A DNA stretch of 64,000 bases from Trichaptum fuscoviolaceum (GCA_910574455.1 CAJSYZ010000011.1:1364001-1428000), one strand, 5' to 3'. Shown: positions 12,530-24,024, counted from the stretch's first letter. A program made the numbers and translations. Notes: generated from the letters alone by a model not told the origin.

Positions 12530-15500
12530 TTAGAGTCCACCCCGTCCGCGGCCGCGAGATGGGCGCCACACACCCTTGTTAGCAGGAACAGTCTGGAAGC
12601 CGTCATCGTCCTTGGATGCTTTCGGTGACTCAACTACCGCAGGCGACGCCGGGCGTTGCGGTGTGCTTGCACCCGGTGCGGTCTGTTGCTGCGCGGCTGC
12701 ATCACGACGGGCACGCCAGCCCCCAGCAGCAGCCCCGTCGCCACGCAATGCAGGAGGGCGGAATTTTGAAGCATTAGCCGGGCTTTCTGCACGGGGCGGT
12801 GTAACAGCAGCACGAGTCGGGGAGGCTGGTGTAACTGGTGTCCCACGTCGCCATACGCCTTCAGTGGGCTTCGCAGCCACAGGGGCAGCTGCAGGCTGAG
12901 ATGGCTGTTGACGACGAAGTGCACGTCGAGCTTCGGCCTCCTCCTCACGTTGTCGCTGTAACTGTGCCTGTTGGAGGGCTTTCTGACGCTCCTCTTCGCG
13001 CTGTCTACGCAATTCAGCCTTTTTCTCTTCCTCCTCACGTTTCTTTGCTTCCTCTGCAGCCTTCTTCGCCTCCTCTTCCTCCCTGAGCCTCGCCTCTTCT
13101 GCAATACGTTCTATTTTATTTCGATGAGCTTAAGAGTGATTAGAAAATACAGAATGCACAAACCTTCTTCCAGGCGACGTTCTTCTTCCTCCTTTTCGCG
13201 AAGAATGCGCTCCTCCTCTTCTATTCTGCGTCGTTCCTCCTCACGTGCCTTGAGAACAGCCTCCCTCCTCTTTGCCTTTTCTTTCTCAATCTTCCTCGCC
13301 GAGTCTTCTCGCAACTTCGCAAACTCATCGCCCCGCTTACTAATGTAGTATTCACGACGAGCTTTGTAATCTTCCATGACCCGAGAAAGACGGTTCTTCG
13401 TCTCAAGATCCTCTTCGTGTGCACGGCGGGCCGCCTCAAGCCGTGTCTTTTTAGCGATCTCAAATGCTATACGATCCTCAGCCTGCTGTTGCTCATAGTC
13501 ATGATCAAGCAAGGGCCTTTCTTCTTTCCTGAAGGCACGTTCGATGTGATCCAAACGCTTTGCAATGATGCGAGTTCGCTCTTGCATATCCTTCTTCTCC
13601 TTCTCCAACTGCTGGACTTGAAGACGCATAAGGTTGTCGGTGTTGAGATTATCAAGTTCCTGTCCAAAAATGTCAGCAATCAAAATAAAAGTATGCTATA
13701 ACGATAAAGGGAACGTACTTCAACATCAACCTTCAGGATATTCTTCTCCTTCAAACTCCTGGCAAGTTCCATGGCTTCCTTCTTCTTGATCTCTTCAATC
13801 TCACGCCTGACCCTCTCCTGGTCCTTCCGGCGTATTTCTTCCAAAGCCCTCTTCTGCTCTTCATCCTTCTCCTTCTTTGTCAGCTCTGCCTTCCGGCTCG
13901 CTTCTTCCTTTTCCTTCCGCACGGCTAGCTCAGATAGAAGTTCACGTCTACGAGCAACAATCGCACGGCGGACTTGCAGCGCCCTACGTTCTGCTTGAGC
14001 GGCAGTAACCAACTGAGCGACCCGCTCCTTCGTTTGCTCTGGTGTCGGGGCGACAGGAGGTGAGATCATATTTAGCGCATTGTGCAAGCACAATGCCATG
14101 CCGCTGAGTCGTGTGCGCACAAGCTCATGAGCTGACGGTTGCACAATCTTGTCGAGTGCAGTGGCACTGGTCGAGGGACCTGCTGCTGCACTCGAGCCAC
14201 CGAAGGCCTCGTCGATGAAGGTGAGACTTCCGATGGCGTGGTCAACATGAATTTTAAGATCCCCGCGCCGAGCACAGCTCATGAGGAAGGCTTCCACTTG
14301 AGAGGCATCATAAGCACCTTCGAAACTTCCTTCTAAAGGGGTCGTCAGGTCCAAGAGTTGAGAGATTTCCATCGTCGTGTAAACCTGCGACAGCTGGGCA
14401 AGGAGACGGGAAAGAACAGCCCGCTGGAGCAGCGGTAGGTATGAAGAGTAGCTTGGGTCCGAAGACAGCTCCTTGAACATGGGCGCCACGACGCTGCAGA
14501 GCGTTAATGGATCGAATGAAACCTCAAGCGCATCATAGAGGTTCTTAACCACCTGAGGTGACAACTTGAAGATATTCTTAGAAAGCTAAACCGCAATTCC
14601 AATTAGTATTAATCAATGGATGAACATGTAATTCACTCACAGCGTCTTTTAAGAGGCCTGTACGAGTTGGGTTCCGCGTCAAACCTAGCAAGGCAGTGAG
14701 GCGCGCCGTCCGGCCTTTGACCTCATCATCCTCTGACGCCTGACCTACTGGAACAGAAAGAGCACTGATCACAGCTTGACCAGCGAGCCTACTCAATTCT
14801 TCGTCTGACTTTCCTCCCACAGCCCTTACAATGGAGTAATATCTACCCCATGCAGCCGCATGGAATAAAGCATTGCCGCTCGTCAAGAAAATCCGCGTGA
14901 GTTTTTCGTAGTAGTTAGCCATCATGGCTGGCCGGGGTGACTTCTTCGCCATCGTAAGAAGATTGTGAATATCTTCGACAGAGCGGAACGCCTCCTGCCA
15001 TAGCTCGAGCTCAACGGAAGTATTCAGCTGAGCAAATCGGGTGTCGAGGTGGTGCTGAAGAGTGTCCGCATCACCGAGGTTGATAGCATGCTGCTGGTGA
15101 GCATACTTGGCTACATTTGACAGATGTAACCGCAGGGTCTCGCAAAGGCGCCTAAATTCCACTTTCCGCTGATGCTTTAGGCAGAATTTGAAGGCTTGTT
15201 GCGCAATTTGCTTAGAAATTTGTCAGGTACATATCTTTCCTGAGCATTGAAAAGGCTTACCTGGTAGATAACTTCCAGCCTCGCATTGTTTTTGAGAGTC
15301 TCCAACGCTGTACGATAGCTCTCCCACAAGAACTTCAGCCAAGGGGTAACGAGGGCACGGTCCGTCCTATCCTTATTCTGATCCCCACTGACTGCACCGA
15401 GAAGAATACTCTCCGGAGTCTCACTTGCTTCCAAATCATCGACGTCGGTTAACGCTATCGCCTTCTCAGCCTTTTCCTGTGCTTCCTGGACCTTTGCATC

Positions 15501-15791
15501 GGCGAGGGCGACAAAGCGCTTGATAACGACCTCAATCGAGCTAACACTCGTATTCTGAGCAATGTTTTTATATTGCATGAGACCTTCCTTCGCAGTACGC
15601 CCTTTACGCATCTCGACACAAAGTTCGACAAAGCGCAACATGATGGGTTCGAGAGACGCAAGCGGCGTCGACCGGAATCGTTTTGAGGAGAACATCTCCG
15701 TGAGCGACTGAAGAGCCGCATGAGACTGTCCGACAGAGACAAGGCCCTCCGCCTGCTTGAGGACAGTCTCAGGTTTCGAGAATGGCGCCAT
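12530..15791 (-). CDS. TIF32: Translation initiation factor eIF3 subunit a (Tif32/Rpg1)
   Basis: Largest scaffold subunit of eIF3, which organises the 43S/48S pre-initiation complex (family knowledge). Five exons, 15791-15261, 15210-14641, 14585-13719, 13659-13164 and 13110-12530, give 1,014 aa. The N-terminus [18 protein letters not shown] and the segment [20 protein letters not shown] are characteristic of eIF3a. A helical repeat region is followed by a PCI domain at roughly residues 330-500. Next comes a very long charged coiled coil full of EEERR/KEKE runs (spectrin-like region, encoded about 13000-14000). The C-terminal tail is low-complexity with Ala/Pro/Arg and ends in RGRGRGGL. All introns are 50-59 nt GT-AG. 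Length matches fungal orthologues, and nothing looks damaged. Confidence 0.95.
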
Positions 15792-17495
15792 GATTGAGAA
15801 AAATAGACAAGGTTATCGCTCGCAGACGTTCAGCGTGAATCCGAGATGCACGCTGCGACTGCGGTTTAGGGCGTGAGTCACGAAGAGTGTACAAAGAAAG
15901 TTGCAACGAGCGAGGTAGATTGATGCTCGTAGTGGTAGCAAGAAAATCCTCGCTGCCAGCGCTATTGACAGGGTCGTGCTTGTCGTGCTCGTCGTCGCAG
16001 AACGTGGAGGACAAACTTTCGTTGCAAAAAGATTAGAGTTCAAAGTCGTGAGAACTCGTCACAGGCCAATGCGTGGGAATTATGTTTTCAGAAAAGTTCA
16101 TGTCTGATTCTTTTCTTTTCTTTTTCTCTCTGTTTCGTCTATAGTTCCTAGCTCCTGGTCAAATTACCGTTAATTCTTCTCTGATCTTGAAAGCGAGATG
16201 TACACAGCGTCTTTGCTTGCATTCTGGGCACTTATACCAACTGATACCTAGCCTTCGATACCCTGAGTGCACTGCACATAATCGTGCATCCATGTACCAT
16301 TGGCTTAGCGGCACCCTAGTGATCCGAGCTTGATCCCTTCTATCTGCTCCTTCATGTCGCAATCTTCCTTTGCTTTTGACTCGTGCTGGAGAATGTCTTT
16401 CGGAACCTGAAGATTTCCGTAATAAATCGATGACTGTTTCTTGCAAACGATCTATGTCTAGAAGACTAGGGCATGTAGCACGGCGAGAAATCATAAGCGC
16501 AGGCTTGCCCACACGTTTCTACACTAGCCTCGATGCCGTTGGAAAGACTCCGAACACGATTACGATAAGATGATCGTGACTCGATTGCTGGAAGAATACA
16601 CGTTTGCGGTCTAGACAACAAGTGCAAGATGACGGTGTCCCTCTCTTGCTCGGCACTACCCTGAAGATCCGAGCCATAGTCTTGCGCATGGCTCACAAGT
16701 TTGCGGATGTGGGGGGTATTCAATTCTAAGGAACTAATATCTTGGCGTCCTTGTCCTCCTTGTCGCGTCTCTAAATCTCAGATTTTACATTCCCTTCTGT
16801 TTTCCCAATGATACTGCCCAAGCAATTGTCTTACAAGCCTGGAAAGTCCTCTATGGTCCCCCGCTGACCGCGTACTAGTATGTGGCGATTAATATTTTCT
16901 TGCTTTGAGGGCTGCTTGTGTAGGGACCCAAGGGTGTTTGTTCCCCCTACTACGCCTGAGTTAGCATCATAGATTTGACCCTCTTTCCACGATGCGCCTT
17001 GCGTGTGCTAAAAGCACCCCTTAACGCTATTTTCGAGCCGGGATTGGTTTGACGTTTAGCACCTCTCCCGGTAGTAACTGAATATGCAAAACAACTTATT
17101 AGATCGGTTAGATCGGACGAATCCACTTTCCTTCAGGGCGACTTCCTTTCACTCATGCCATATGCAGCTCTCAGACTCATTTCATTGACGAACAAATACT
17201 GATACGGCGTTGGAGATGGTCATTACATGTAATAATAGTAGTTGAGCCAGGGTTGTTCTAGACTCGTAAACCAGTCGTTAGTGTTGTGTTGTACAAAGGA
17301 CTGTGATCGGCATTTCCCGCAATCTTGTACTCCGTGACCACGCTCAGGTTGAATCTGATTTTCTCTTCCTTCGAGTTCAACCATCACCACCTATACCTTA
17401 AGTATTTGACGCGTCCGAAGGCACGCACTTCAACTGTTCTCTTCCAAACCCTGTTCTCTTACAGCGCACGGTACCGATTTTACCGCTAGGACGAC
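15792..17495. other. Intergenic region, no clear gene
   Basis: About 1.7 kb between the eIF3a start and the APH-like kinase gene. The longest frame (minus, 16159-16512) contains CPECKQRRC but has no family resemblance and no supporting neighbour exon. The segment should include the eIF3a promoter. Pyrimidine-rich runs occur at about 16100-16140. Confidence 0.5.
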
Positions 17496-18353
17496 ATGAT
17501 CGATTGGACTCTCAGTAGCAGAGTGCTCTCTAGCGTTTTCGATTCGCTTCGAAACCTATTCTTACGCGGGCTCTCCATTCTCCCTCTTCCTGCGCGTCGC
17601 AGATTTTGGCTCGGACTCATGCAAATCGGCCGCTGGCTATATGAACCAGAAAACGTCTTCGTACAACGTCTTCCCTTTGGTTTCTACTCGAAGGCTAGTA
17701 TCTACTCGATGCGCGAAGCTTCTGTCATGCGACTCGTTGCCGAAAAGACAACGATAAAAATACCGAAAGTCATCGATATTTTCCGCTACAAACAAGGCAG
17801 CAAACAAGACATTATCATTATGACTCGTAGCCCGGGCAAATTTATTCAGCCCATGGACATGAATGAAGATCAGGTGCAGTACCTCGCAAATCAGATTAGG
17901 TCCTGTGTCAACCAGCTACGGTGTATTCCAGCTCCTAATACTGTCATCGGCGGATTCAATGGCACTCCAGTCCAAGATAACCGGCTAGAATGGGGTGATG
18001 TAGGACCCTTTCCTGACCTTGCAGCGTTCAACGCGTTTTTGGATAGTGACGTCCCCGATCGTATAGCTCGCGATCCTGTTGTTGCAGAGGTGCATAGCCG
18101 GGATTATCGGATTGTTCTGACTCACAACGATATCGGACCCTTAAACGTGTTGGTTGATGAAGAATACAACATTACAGGCGTGATCGACTGGGGTGCATCT
18201 GGCTGGTACCCCGAGTATTGGGAATACACGAACTCGATTTCGCGTCATGATCATATTCGAAATTGGTCTGCTATAATGGCGGCTGCCTTCCCTGAATACG
18301 ACCTTGAGTTACGAGCAGAGCGCATCCTCTGGCTCAACTCCAAGCATCCATAA
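17496..18353 (+). CDS. APH-fold phosphotransferase (aminoglycoside/choline kinase-like)
   Basis: Intronless 285-aa kinase-like protein. The catalytic Brenner-type motif HNDIGPLN lies at about residues 210-217. The metal-binding VIDWG lies at about 229-233, followed by WYPEYWEYTN, which is typical of fungal APH (phosphotransferase enzyme family) proteins. Upstream, RLVAEKTTIKIPKVID supplies the N-lobe strand with a Lys, and IIIMTRSPG forms the hinge. The family phosphorylates small molecules; the substrate here cannot be inferred. The start is the first ATG of the frame, and the conserved N-terminal helix begins immediately after it. A decayed copy lies 1.4 kb downstream, and members of an unrelated small protein family sit between and after them. 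Confidence 0.85.
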   Translation: MIDWTLSSRVLSSVFDSLRNLFLRGLSILPLPARRRFWLGLMQIGRWLYEPENVFVQRLPFGFYSKASIYSMREASVMRLVAEKTTIKIPKVIDIFRYKQGSKQDIIIMTRSPGKFIQPMDMNEDQVQYLANQIRSCVNQLRCIPAPNTVIGGFNGTPVQDNRLEWGDVGPFPDLAAFNAFLDSDVPDRIARDPVVAEVHSRDYRIVLTHNDIGPLNVLVDEEYNITGVIDWGASGWYPEYWEYTNSISRHDHIRNWSAIMAAAFPEYDLELRAERILWLNSKHP

Positions 18354-18634
18354 AATGGGGATATACCTCATATGAGTGGTATGTTTCTAGATTCCTCGGA
18401 CGTTAATGATAATGTTGCTAATTCTATCATCAGCCTATTGTCTGATTGTACATAGGTTAAGGCATTAATTCTGAATGTGACTCATATTTTGTCAAGAAAC
18501 CAGGGTTGCAAGCAAGAAGCATTGCACGTTCTCTTGTGGTCCATTTTCGGCCATGTGAAGCAGATGAAATCGAAGTAGGAGATTTTGAATAAAACGTGGC
18601 CTCGATCAGACTGGTTCTCCCGAGGGCAAGTGGT

Positions 18635-18642
18635 GTATAAAA
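18635..18642 (+). promoter_or_regulatory. TATA box of the first 169-aa family gene
   Basis: TATAAAAG lies 88 bp before the ATG at 18730. Equivalent boxes precede the two paralogues, so the promoter architecture appears shared. Confidence 0.55.
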
Positions 18643-18729
18643 GGTGCACCGCAGCCCTCGGTAGCCCTTAGTTTTGCCTTCTTCCCCGCCTCATTTTCTT
18701 GAAGATCGTCTTCATTATCTTCGCTTCAA

Positions 18730-19239
18730 ATGTACTGTAAAGGCGACGTCTTTGTTGGTCTCTTCAAGAAGAGAAACGACAGTACTATGCTCAACTGTCA
18801 TTGGGGCCTACTTTTCCTTGGTGATGATTTCGACAACATGGAGTTCGTCCATGCCCGGGGAAATTTCGCCGACGGTTGGTCCTTAGAGAAAAAGACCAGA
18901 TACTCAATGGTCCATTCCAACAGCCTTCTTCGCCTTGTCCATATAGGTCGTGTCGCGGACAGCAGTACTCTAATTGAGAGCATCATGCAAGCCGTACCAG
19001 CCGTCAACAATGATCATTCGTTCACTTGCAAAGTCTGGGTTAGAGGAGCCCTGGAGTTCATGAACGCCAATCGCAGAATTCAAGTCAAGAATAACAACGT
19101 CCAGGAGCTGATTTACGAATGCCAGCGTCTTGCGGACACCGCTGCGATGAATAAGTCCGCAAACAGTTCCGCCACCACTCACCTCGATATTCGCTCGGCG
19201 GACGCTTGCATCATCCCACCCTTTGGAAGAAGCCTTTGA
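18730..19239 (+). CDS. Unknown small protein, family X copy 1
   Basis: Intronless 169-aa protein with no signal peptide or TM segment. It is clearly paralogous to the genes at 21272-21775 and 22091-22591. Shared positions include HWG(L) near residue 25, VHA.G...GW near 42-52, LLR.VHIG near 66-74, PA.N....F.CKVWV near 92-108, and a C-terminal C...ADTAA helix. The alternating hydrophobic strands suggest a compact alpha/beta domain. It recalls fungal DUF7770-type hypothetical proteins (HW near the start, conserved Cys-x-x-Trp), but I cannot confirm that. It has an upstream TATA box and lies directly downstream of an intact APH-like kinase gene on the same strand. Confidence 0.75.
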   Translation: MYCKGDVFVGLFKKRNDSTMLNCHWGLLFLGDDFDNMEFVHARGNFADGWSLEKKTRYSMVHSNSLLRLVHIGRVADSSTLIESIMQAVPAVNNDHSFTCKVWVRGALEFMNANRRIQVKNNNVQELIYECQRLADTAAMNKSANSSATTHLDIRSADACIIPPFGRSL

Positions 19240-19725
19240 CGGAAACACTGACAGAAGCTTCTGTCGTAGAGCCGTTGTGTTTTTGCCACTATCAGAAATC
19301 CCTCGCTGTATGCCTGTATGAGTATTAGTTGTATTGTTGTGTTATTACTCACCTTGTTTCCCGTATGCAAAGACCAATATATTGCCACTGTGACCCTGCT
19401 CTTCCTTTTGGTACTCTGAAAGTAGCTCTCGGACTCAGTCAATGCTGATCAAACACGAATACGGTGGCAGAAGCAAAGTCATTAATGGATTCGGCAAAGG
19501 GTTTGCGAGCGGCATTTTCCGTGACCTTATACTTTCATAACTTCTTCAAGTTGAACAACACCGTGTCCATCACCCCATTTTCTCTTCTTTTCAACCATCA
19601 CCATGCCGCTTACTCCTCCTTCGATGCACCTGAGGGCACACATCGACTAGTATGCGATGTCTCTTCCAACTATTGTTATTTTGAGCGAACTGGATCCATC
19701 TTTGGCAATCCGCTAGATGGACATC

Positions 19726-20478
19726 ATGATGATGACCTGCTGTCTCATCAGCAAAGAGCTCTCGAACATTTGCAGTTCTCTGCGAAGTCTTTTTCTGCGA
19801 GGGCTCTCCTTCTCCCCCTTCCTATCCGTCGAAGTCTGTGGATCGTTCTTACGCAGATCGACTCGTGGCAGAAAAGACAACAATACGTCTCCCGAAAGTC
19901 ATCGATCTTTTCCACAAACCAGGATGTTCGCAAGCCGTCATCATCATGACTCGTATGCCTGGAAAATCTACCCAGCCGAAGGACATAAATGAGAATCAGT
20001 TTCACTACCTCGCAGGTCAGATTAGGGCGTGTACTGATTAATTACGACACATACCCGCTCCTAATACTGTGATCGGTGGATCCAATGGTACACCGGTCCA
20101 GGACATGCGCTTAGAATGGGGTGACATTAGTCCTTTCCTTATCTTGAGGCATTTAACACATTCCTGGACAGAGAAGTTAGCGTTCACATAGCTTGCGATC
20201 CTGTCTTGGCCAACGTGCACAACCGTGATTATCGAATTGTTCTGACTCACAACGATATCGGACCTCTGAATGTGATGGTGGACGAGGAATTTAAAATCAC
20301 GGGCCTTATTGACTGGGGCGAATTTGGCTGGTATCCTGAATATTGGGAATACACGAATGCTATCGCGCGCCATGGTGACCTTCCAAACTGGACTGCTATG
20401 ATGACGGCTGCCTATCCGGAATACGGTTTGGAGTTACAAGCTTGACAAATTCTCTGGAAGAACTCCAACCACTTGTGA
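19726..20478 (+). pseudogene. Decayed copy of the APH-like kinase gene
   Basis: This is a degraded paralogue of the gene at 17496-18353. It starts near the ATG at 19726 (LRSLFLRGLS matches LRNLFLRGLS). Damage seen by alignment: a one-base loss near 19803 switches frame into LLPLPIRRSLWIVLTQI. About 100 bp of the intact gene (its 17628-17730) is missing after the CAGATC near 19858. A TAA replaces a CAA codon at 20039-20041. A further one-base loss lies near 20135. A TGA at 20443-20445 falls before the true end. The catalytic HNDIGPLN and GLIDWG motifs are still intact near 20238-20320, so decay looks recent. Confidence 0.88.
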
Positions 20479-21204
20479 AAGAGAGGAACTTCTTTCTCAC
20501 CTATGGTATGCATACTAAGAATTTGAAGGATGTATCGTGTTTCTGACTTCATCTTGCATCTTTAGTGTATGGCGAGCGGATAGAGACTGCTACGGTGCTC
20601 TGCAAGACATTTATGAATGCATTTATTTCCTAAATTCAAACTGAATGTACACAAACCTTTTCTCGCATGTCTTATACTTCAAGTTAGGTCAGTTTGTATG
20701 ATGCCTTATCCCTGTGAATGAACTGACTGTACTCACATTCTAGGGGGAAGATCGAATGGCCATAGAGTGGTTCAAATCTCCCAGATGCGGTCGTCACAGA
20801 TGCAAAGGACACGACGCAACCTAGGTGCTTACTGGCTGAAAATCCTGCAGTTGAAGCTAGGGTACCGCAGTTCATGCAAGAGAACAATGGCTCTAACAAT
20901 TGCTGTCGACTCTTACTGGACTGCGACAGCACCCCGGAACACAGGACATATCACCGCAGCGGTACAACAGTCGCTTATGTTGAACCACTATGGTGGCATG
21001 TCCCTATTACCATCGCTTCACCAATTGGAATCAGATTGTGGTTGAGAAATCTTGTTACTGTTGGCTGGTCTGCTACCCGAAATAATGGGGTCACTACGGG
21101 TTACAATGAGGGCCATTGTCTTGAAACACCCAACGCAAACACCAGACGGAGGCTCTCATGCGCAAATCACTGCCTTCTCACACTTTGTGGTTTTACGAAA
21201 ATAT
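20479..21204. other. Intergenic region inside the kinase/family X island
   Basis: No supported gene. Short frames only; no residual kinase or family X motif could be read here. Confidence 0.45.
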
Positions 21205-21213
21205 ATATAAAGG
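21205..21213 (+). promoter_or_regulatory. TATA box of family X copy 2
   Basis: TATATAAAG lies 59 bp before the ATG at 21272, parallel to the TATA box of copy 1. Confidence 0.55.
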
Positions 21214-21271
21214 TTTGGCTAGGGATGTTTTGTCAAACAAACAACTCCCCGCAAAGCTACAGCTCCCTAAC

Positions 21272-21775
21272 ATGTCCTTAGCCTACGGTGACATTCTAGT
21301 CGTTCTCTTCAGAACGCCAGGCAGCTTGGAAAATTACCATTGGGCACTTGGTTTCCTCAAAGAAAGCGTTGACAACATGGACATGGTGCACGCTGTTGGA
21401 AGCTACGAGGATGGATGGACCATCGACAAAATGTCCTCTTACGCCGCCACAAAGTCGGGGAAGCTTCTTCGACTCGTTCGCATCGGGAACGTACCGAGAA
21501 ATCAACTGGAGGTCACCATCACCACTATCTGTCGGTCCTTCCCGGCCATCAATCGAACGCGTTCCTTCGACTGCAAAGTCTGGGTCACTAACGTGATACG
21601 GTGGTTGGACACCTGCAATCCTCGCCTCGTCATCGTGAGGGAGAACAACTACGAAGCGCTTATGCGGGAATGTCAGTTACTTGCAGACTCTGCTGCAAAC
21701 AACGCTAGGATGGGGTCACTCAATGTACGGGATGTCCGATGGGCTCAAACTTGCCGACACCCTCCTTACGCGTAA
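21272..21775 (+). CDS. Unknown small protein, family X copy 2
   Basis: Intronless 167-aa paralogue of the 18730 gene. I chose the ATG at 21272 (MSLAYGDILVVLF) because it aligns with the starts of the other two copies; the upstream extension of the frame has no counterpart. Conserved elements: YHWALGFL, VHAVGSYEDGW, LLRLVRIGN, PAINRTRSFDCKVWV, and a C-terminal ADSAANNARMGSLN helix followed by RWAQTCRHPPYA. It is closer to copy 3 than to copy 1 at the C-terminus (both end R.P(Y/F)(A/S)). It is convergent with copy 3, with 315 bp between their stops. Function unknown. Confidence 0.75.
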   Translation: MSLAYGDILVVLFRTPGSLENYHWALGFLKESVDNMDMVHAVGSYEDGWTIDKMSSYAATKSGKLLRLVRIGNVPRNQLEVTITTICRSFPAINRTRSFDCKVWVTNVIRWLDTCNPRLVIVRENNYEALMRECQLLADSAANNARMGSLNVRDVRWAQTCRHPPYA

Positions 21776-22090
21776 CCCGATGCTCAGGACACGAAGTGGT
21801 GAAAGGATGTCATGAGGGAGAATAAGTGTCTCCGAGAATGTATGATTTGTAAAACTGATGTACTCGAAAACAATTCTCAAAAACAAATGCATATTCTGTC
21901 TCTTTATTTCCAGTTTGGATATTGCTTTCTTTTAATTACATTCATATTCATACATATATGTTACACATGTTGTAAGCCTTTGGGAAGACTGCCTGTCCAT
22001 TTCGTCAAATTTTGTGCCAATAAGTTACCTGCGACGTATATCAATTAAACAAGCTATTTAGAAGATACCAGGAGAGAGTGCTCACTACCT

Positions 22091-22591
22091 TCAAGAGAAA
22101 GGAGGATGGCGAGTTGTTAAAGCCCATCGAATGTCCATTCTATTGAGTTTTCCCATTCGATAGTCGAAAGCAGCTGCGTCTGCGTATTGCATACATTCAC
22201 GCTCGATGGCATCAAAGTTGTCATCCTTGACTATGACCAGGCCTTCTACCTGTAGCTTTCGGATTGCAGACATGACCCATACACGACAATTAAACATGCG
22301 GTCACCATTGATCGCCGGAAGTGAGTCGATCAGGAGGTCGGTCGTTTGTTCAATGTCGTCTGTATGGCCAACGCGGACGGCGCGCAAAAAATGATCAGAT
22401 AATGATGCCCTATAAGAGCGATCGACATCGAGTTTCCACCCATTTTCGTAGGAGCCGATGGCATGGACGCGGATAGTGTCCTGAAGATTAGGAGAGCGAG
22501 CAAGAACGAGGCCCCAGTGATGGAGAAGAAGTGCCTGATCACCCCGTCGCCGGGTGAGCAGAATGAAGATGTCTCCTGCACGATTAGACAT
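22091..22591 (-). CDS. Unknown small protein, family X copy 3
   Basis: Intronless 166-aa paralogue on the minus strand. I chose the internal ATG at 22591 (MSNRAGDIFILL) because it matches the length and start of copies 1 and 2. Conserved elements: HHWGLVLA, VHAIGSYENGW, FLRAVRVGH, PAINGDRMFNCRVWV, YADAAAFDYRMGKLN and RWALTTRHPPFS. No membrane or secretion signal. Function unknown. Confidence 0.75.
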   Translation of the reverse strand: MSNRAGDIFILLTRRRGDQALLLHHWGLVLARSPNLQDTIRVHAIGSYENGWKLDVDRSYRASLSDHFLRAVRVGHTDDIEQTTDLLIDSLPAINGDRMFNCRVWVMSAIRKLQVEGLVIVKDDNFDAIERECMQYADAAAFDYRMGKLNRMDIRWALTTRHPPFS

Positions 22592-22630
22592 GGTTAACGA
22601 GGAGAGGAAGTCAACCCCCCCTTTACCCTT

Positions 22631-22638
22631 AATATATA
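22631..22638 (-). promoter_or_regulatory. TATA box of family X copy 3
   Basis: On the minus strand this reads TATATATT, about 40 bp upstream of the chosen ATG at 22591. Confidence 0.45.
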
Positions 22639-22869
22639 GTCGCTGACAAAACCACAAACAACTTTGAGCCTCAGGTGGTGTGGCACAATCGATGATCGTA
22701 GTGAGAGAACAAAAGAGTCTTTCCCCTATTAAACCAATTCAGAATAAGAACTCAAACAAACACATACATACAACTTCAAGTTGATGTTGACTCGTTACAA
22801 TACATATTTTCTTTACATACACTCCTTGCCATATCGTCGTTATATCCTTCGACAGATGGTTTGTACAGT

Positions 22870-23578
22870 TTAGGCGGATGCTTGAATGCTCTGCAGGTAC
22901 GTCTTCCTGTAAGGATTCACGTCCGTTTCAGAGCTTCTGTTATACGGGGTCCATTTCGGCTCATCCTGAAGCAAGTCAGTGTAAGCAAATAGAATATCGG
23001 TTGCACATTGTTAGGAAAAGGAGATCACCTTGAATAACCTGAGTGCCTTGACGGCATTGTTTTCGTCCAATGTGAAGCGATGGTAGATGCCGGCGGGAAG
23101 GACGAGAAGGTCTCCGGGTGTCAAATGCACACGAATCCACTGGTCCGTGGGGTGCTCTAACAGACAATCCATGAGATCCGAAAACTGAAGAGTATCTCAA
23201 GCACAGACCTCGAACATCAAAAAATCCAGATCCAGAAAGGATATATCGAATCTCTTCATCTTCATGCATATGCCTGTTGATATCGAATATAATTCCATCC
23301 GCGGGCAAGCAAGCAATCTTTCGTACTTACTCTTCAAAGAACATCTTTAGCTTGCTTTCGTACGCATCTCCAAGGCCCTCCTTCGTCACGTTGATGGTGT
23401 CCCTGTTTTTGTAGTCTCTTTCCCTCGCAACTTCATTGATCTGCTCCTCCCAGTTCTCCACGGGAATCGACCAGTGCAGCACTCCGAGAGAACGAAGCGT
23501 CGATTCGGATGCGTCTTTACCCGAGTCGTGAGCTAAACGTTGGTCGCCAGGAATGTTGTCAAAGTAGTACGCGCGCAT
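22870..23578 (-). CDS. ADI1: Acireductone dioxygenase (methionine salvage)
   Basis: Oxidises the acireductone of the methionine salvage cycle to the keto acid precursor of methionine, using Fe(II) (or Ni(II) for the off-pathway reaction). Four exons, 23578-23331, 23273-23209, 23156-23029 and 22965-22870, give 178 aa, matching the usual ~179 aa. The start [20 protein letters not shown] is characteristic. The metal site is visible as HMHEDEE (HxHxxxE) with a fourth His in AGIYHRF; the cupin strand [12 protein letters not shown] lies between them. The donor of intron 2 is a weaker GTCTGT. It is divergent from the DENN gene with 446 bp between starts. Confidence 0.95.
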
Positions 23579-24024
23579 CCTTGAGTGAGTCGATGCAGTG
23601 CAAGATGGGTGTTCGAAGGAGAGGATGTTCAGCGATGAGTACACGGAATCGATCGCGCAAGCGATATATGTGGATGACGAGAGTATTCTAAAAATTTCTC
23701 CATAGGGTAAGATGATCCCGGAACCAAATCCATATCAGCTCTGTTAGCATTTGCGATGCTATGAAATACAAAGTGATTTATCTAATAGGGTGCATTGACC
23801 TCAATACGTTAGGTAGCATTTCATGTGCTTGAAAGTCTAAGAAGAATTTGAACTGAGTTCTCCATAGTTCTCAGGCTGGTCAAGTTTACTAGTAGTATGA
23901 CAGTGTTACACTGCCGCCATTATGTAATGTATTAATTGATAGTACTGCTATTACTTTGCGCAGCGTTTCTTACCTTGGTCCTCCCAACACCTTTCTCTCT
24001 TCTCCGAAAACTGTATGATATAAT
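23579..24024. other. Divergent intergenic region, ADI1 / DENN gene
   Basis: 446 bp between two head-to-head starts. It should hold both promoters; I see AT-rich sequence but no clear palindrome. Confidence 0.4.

Noticed and set aside
16159..16512. 117-aa minus-strand frame with CPECKQRRC
   Set aside because: A single Cys cluster, no family resemblance, no partner exon and a likely promoter position upstream of eIF3a.
17496..18353. Aminoglycoside resistance gene acquired from bacteria
   Set aside because: APH-fold proteins are a large native family in basidiomycetes; the kinase motif alone does not show transfer or antibiotic use.
20874..21281. 135-aa plus-strand frame before family X copy 2
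   Set aside because: Overlaps the TATA box and the start of copy 2 in another frame and has no recognisable content.
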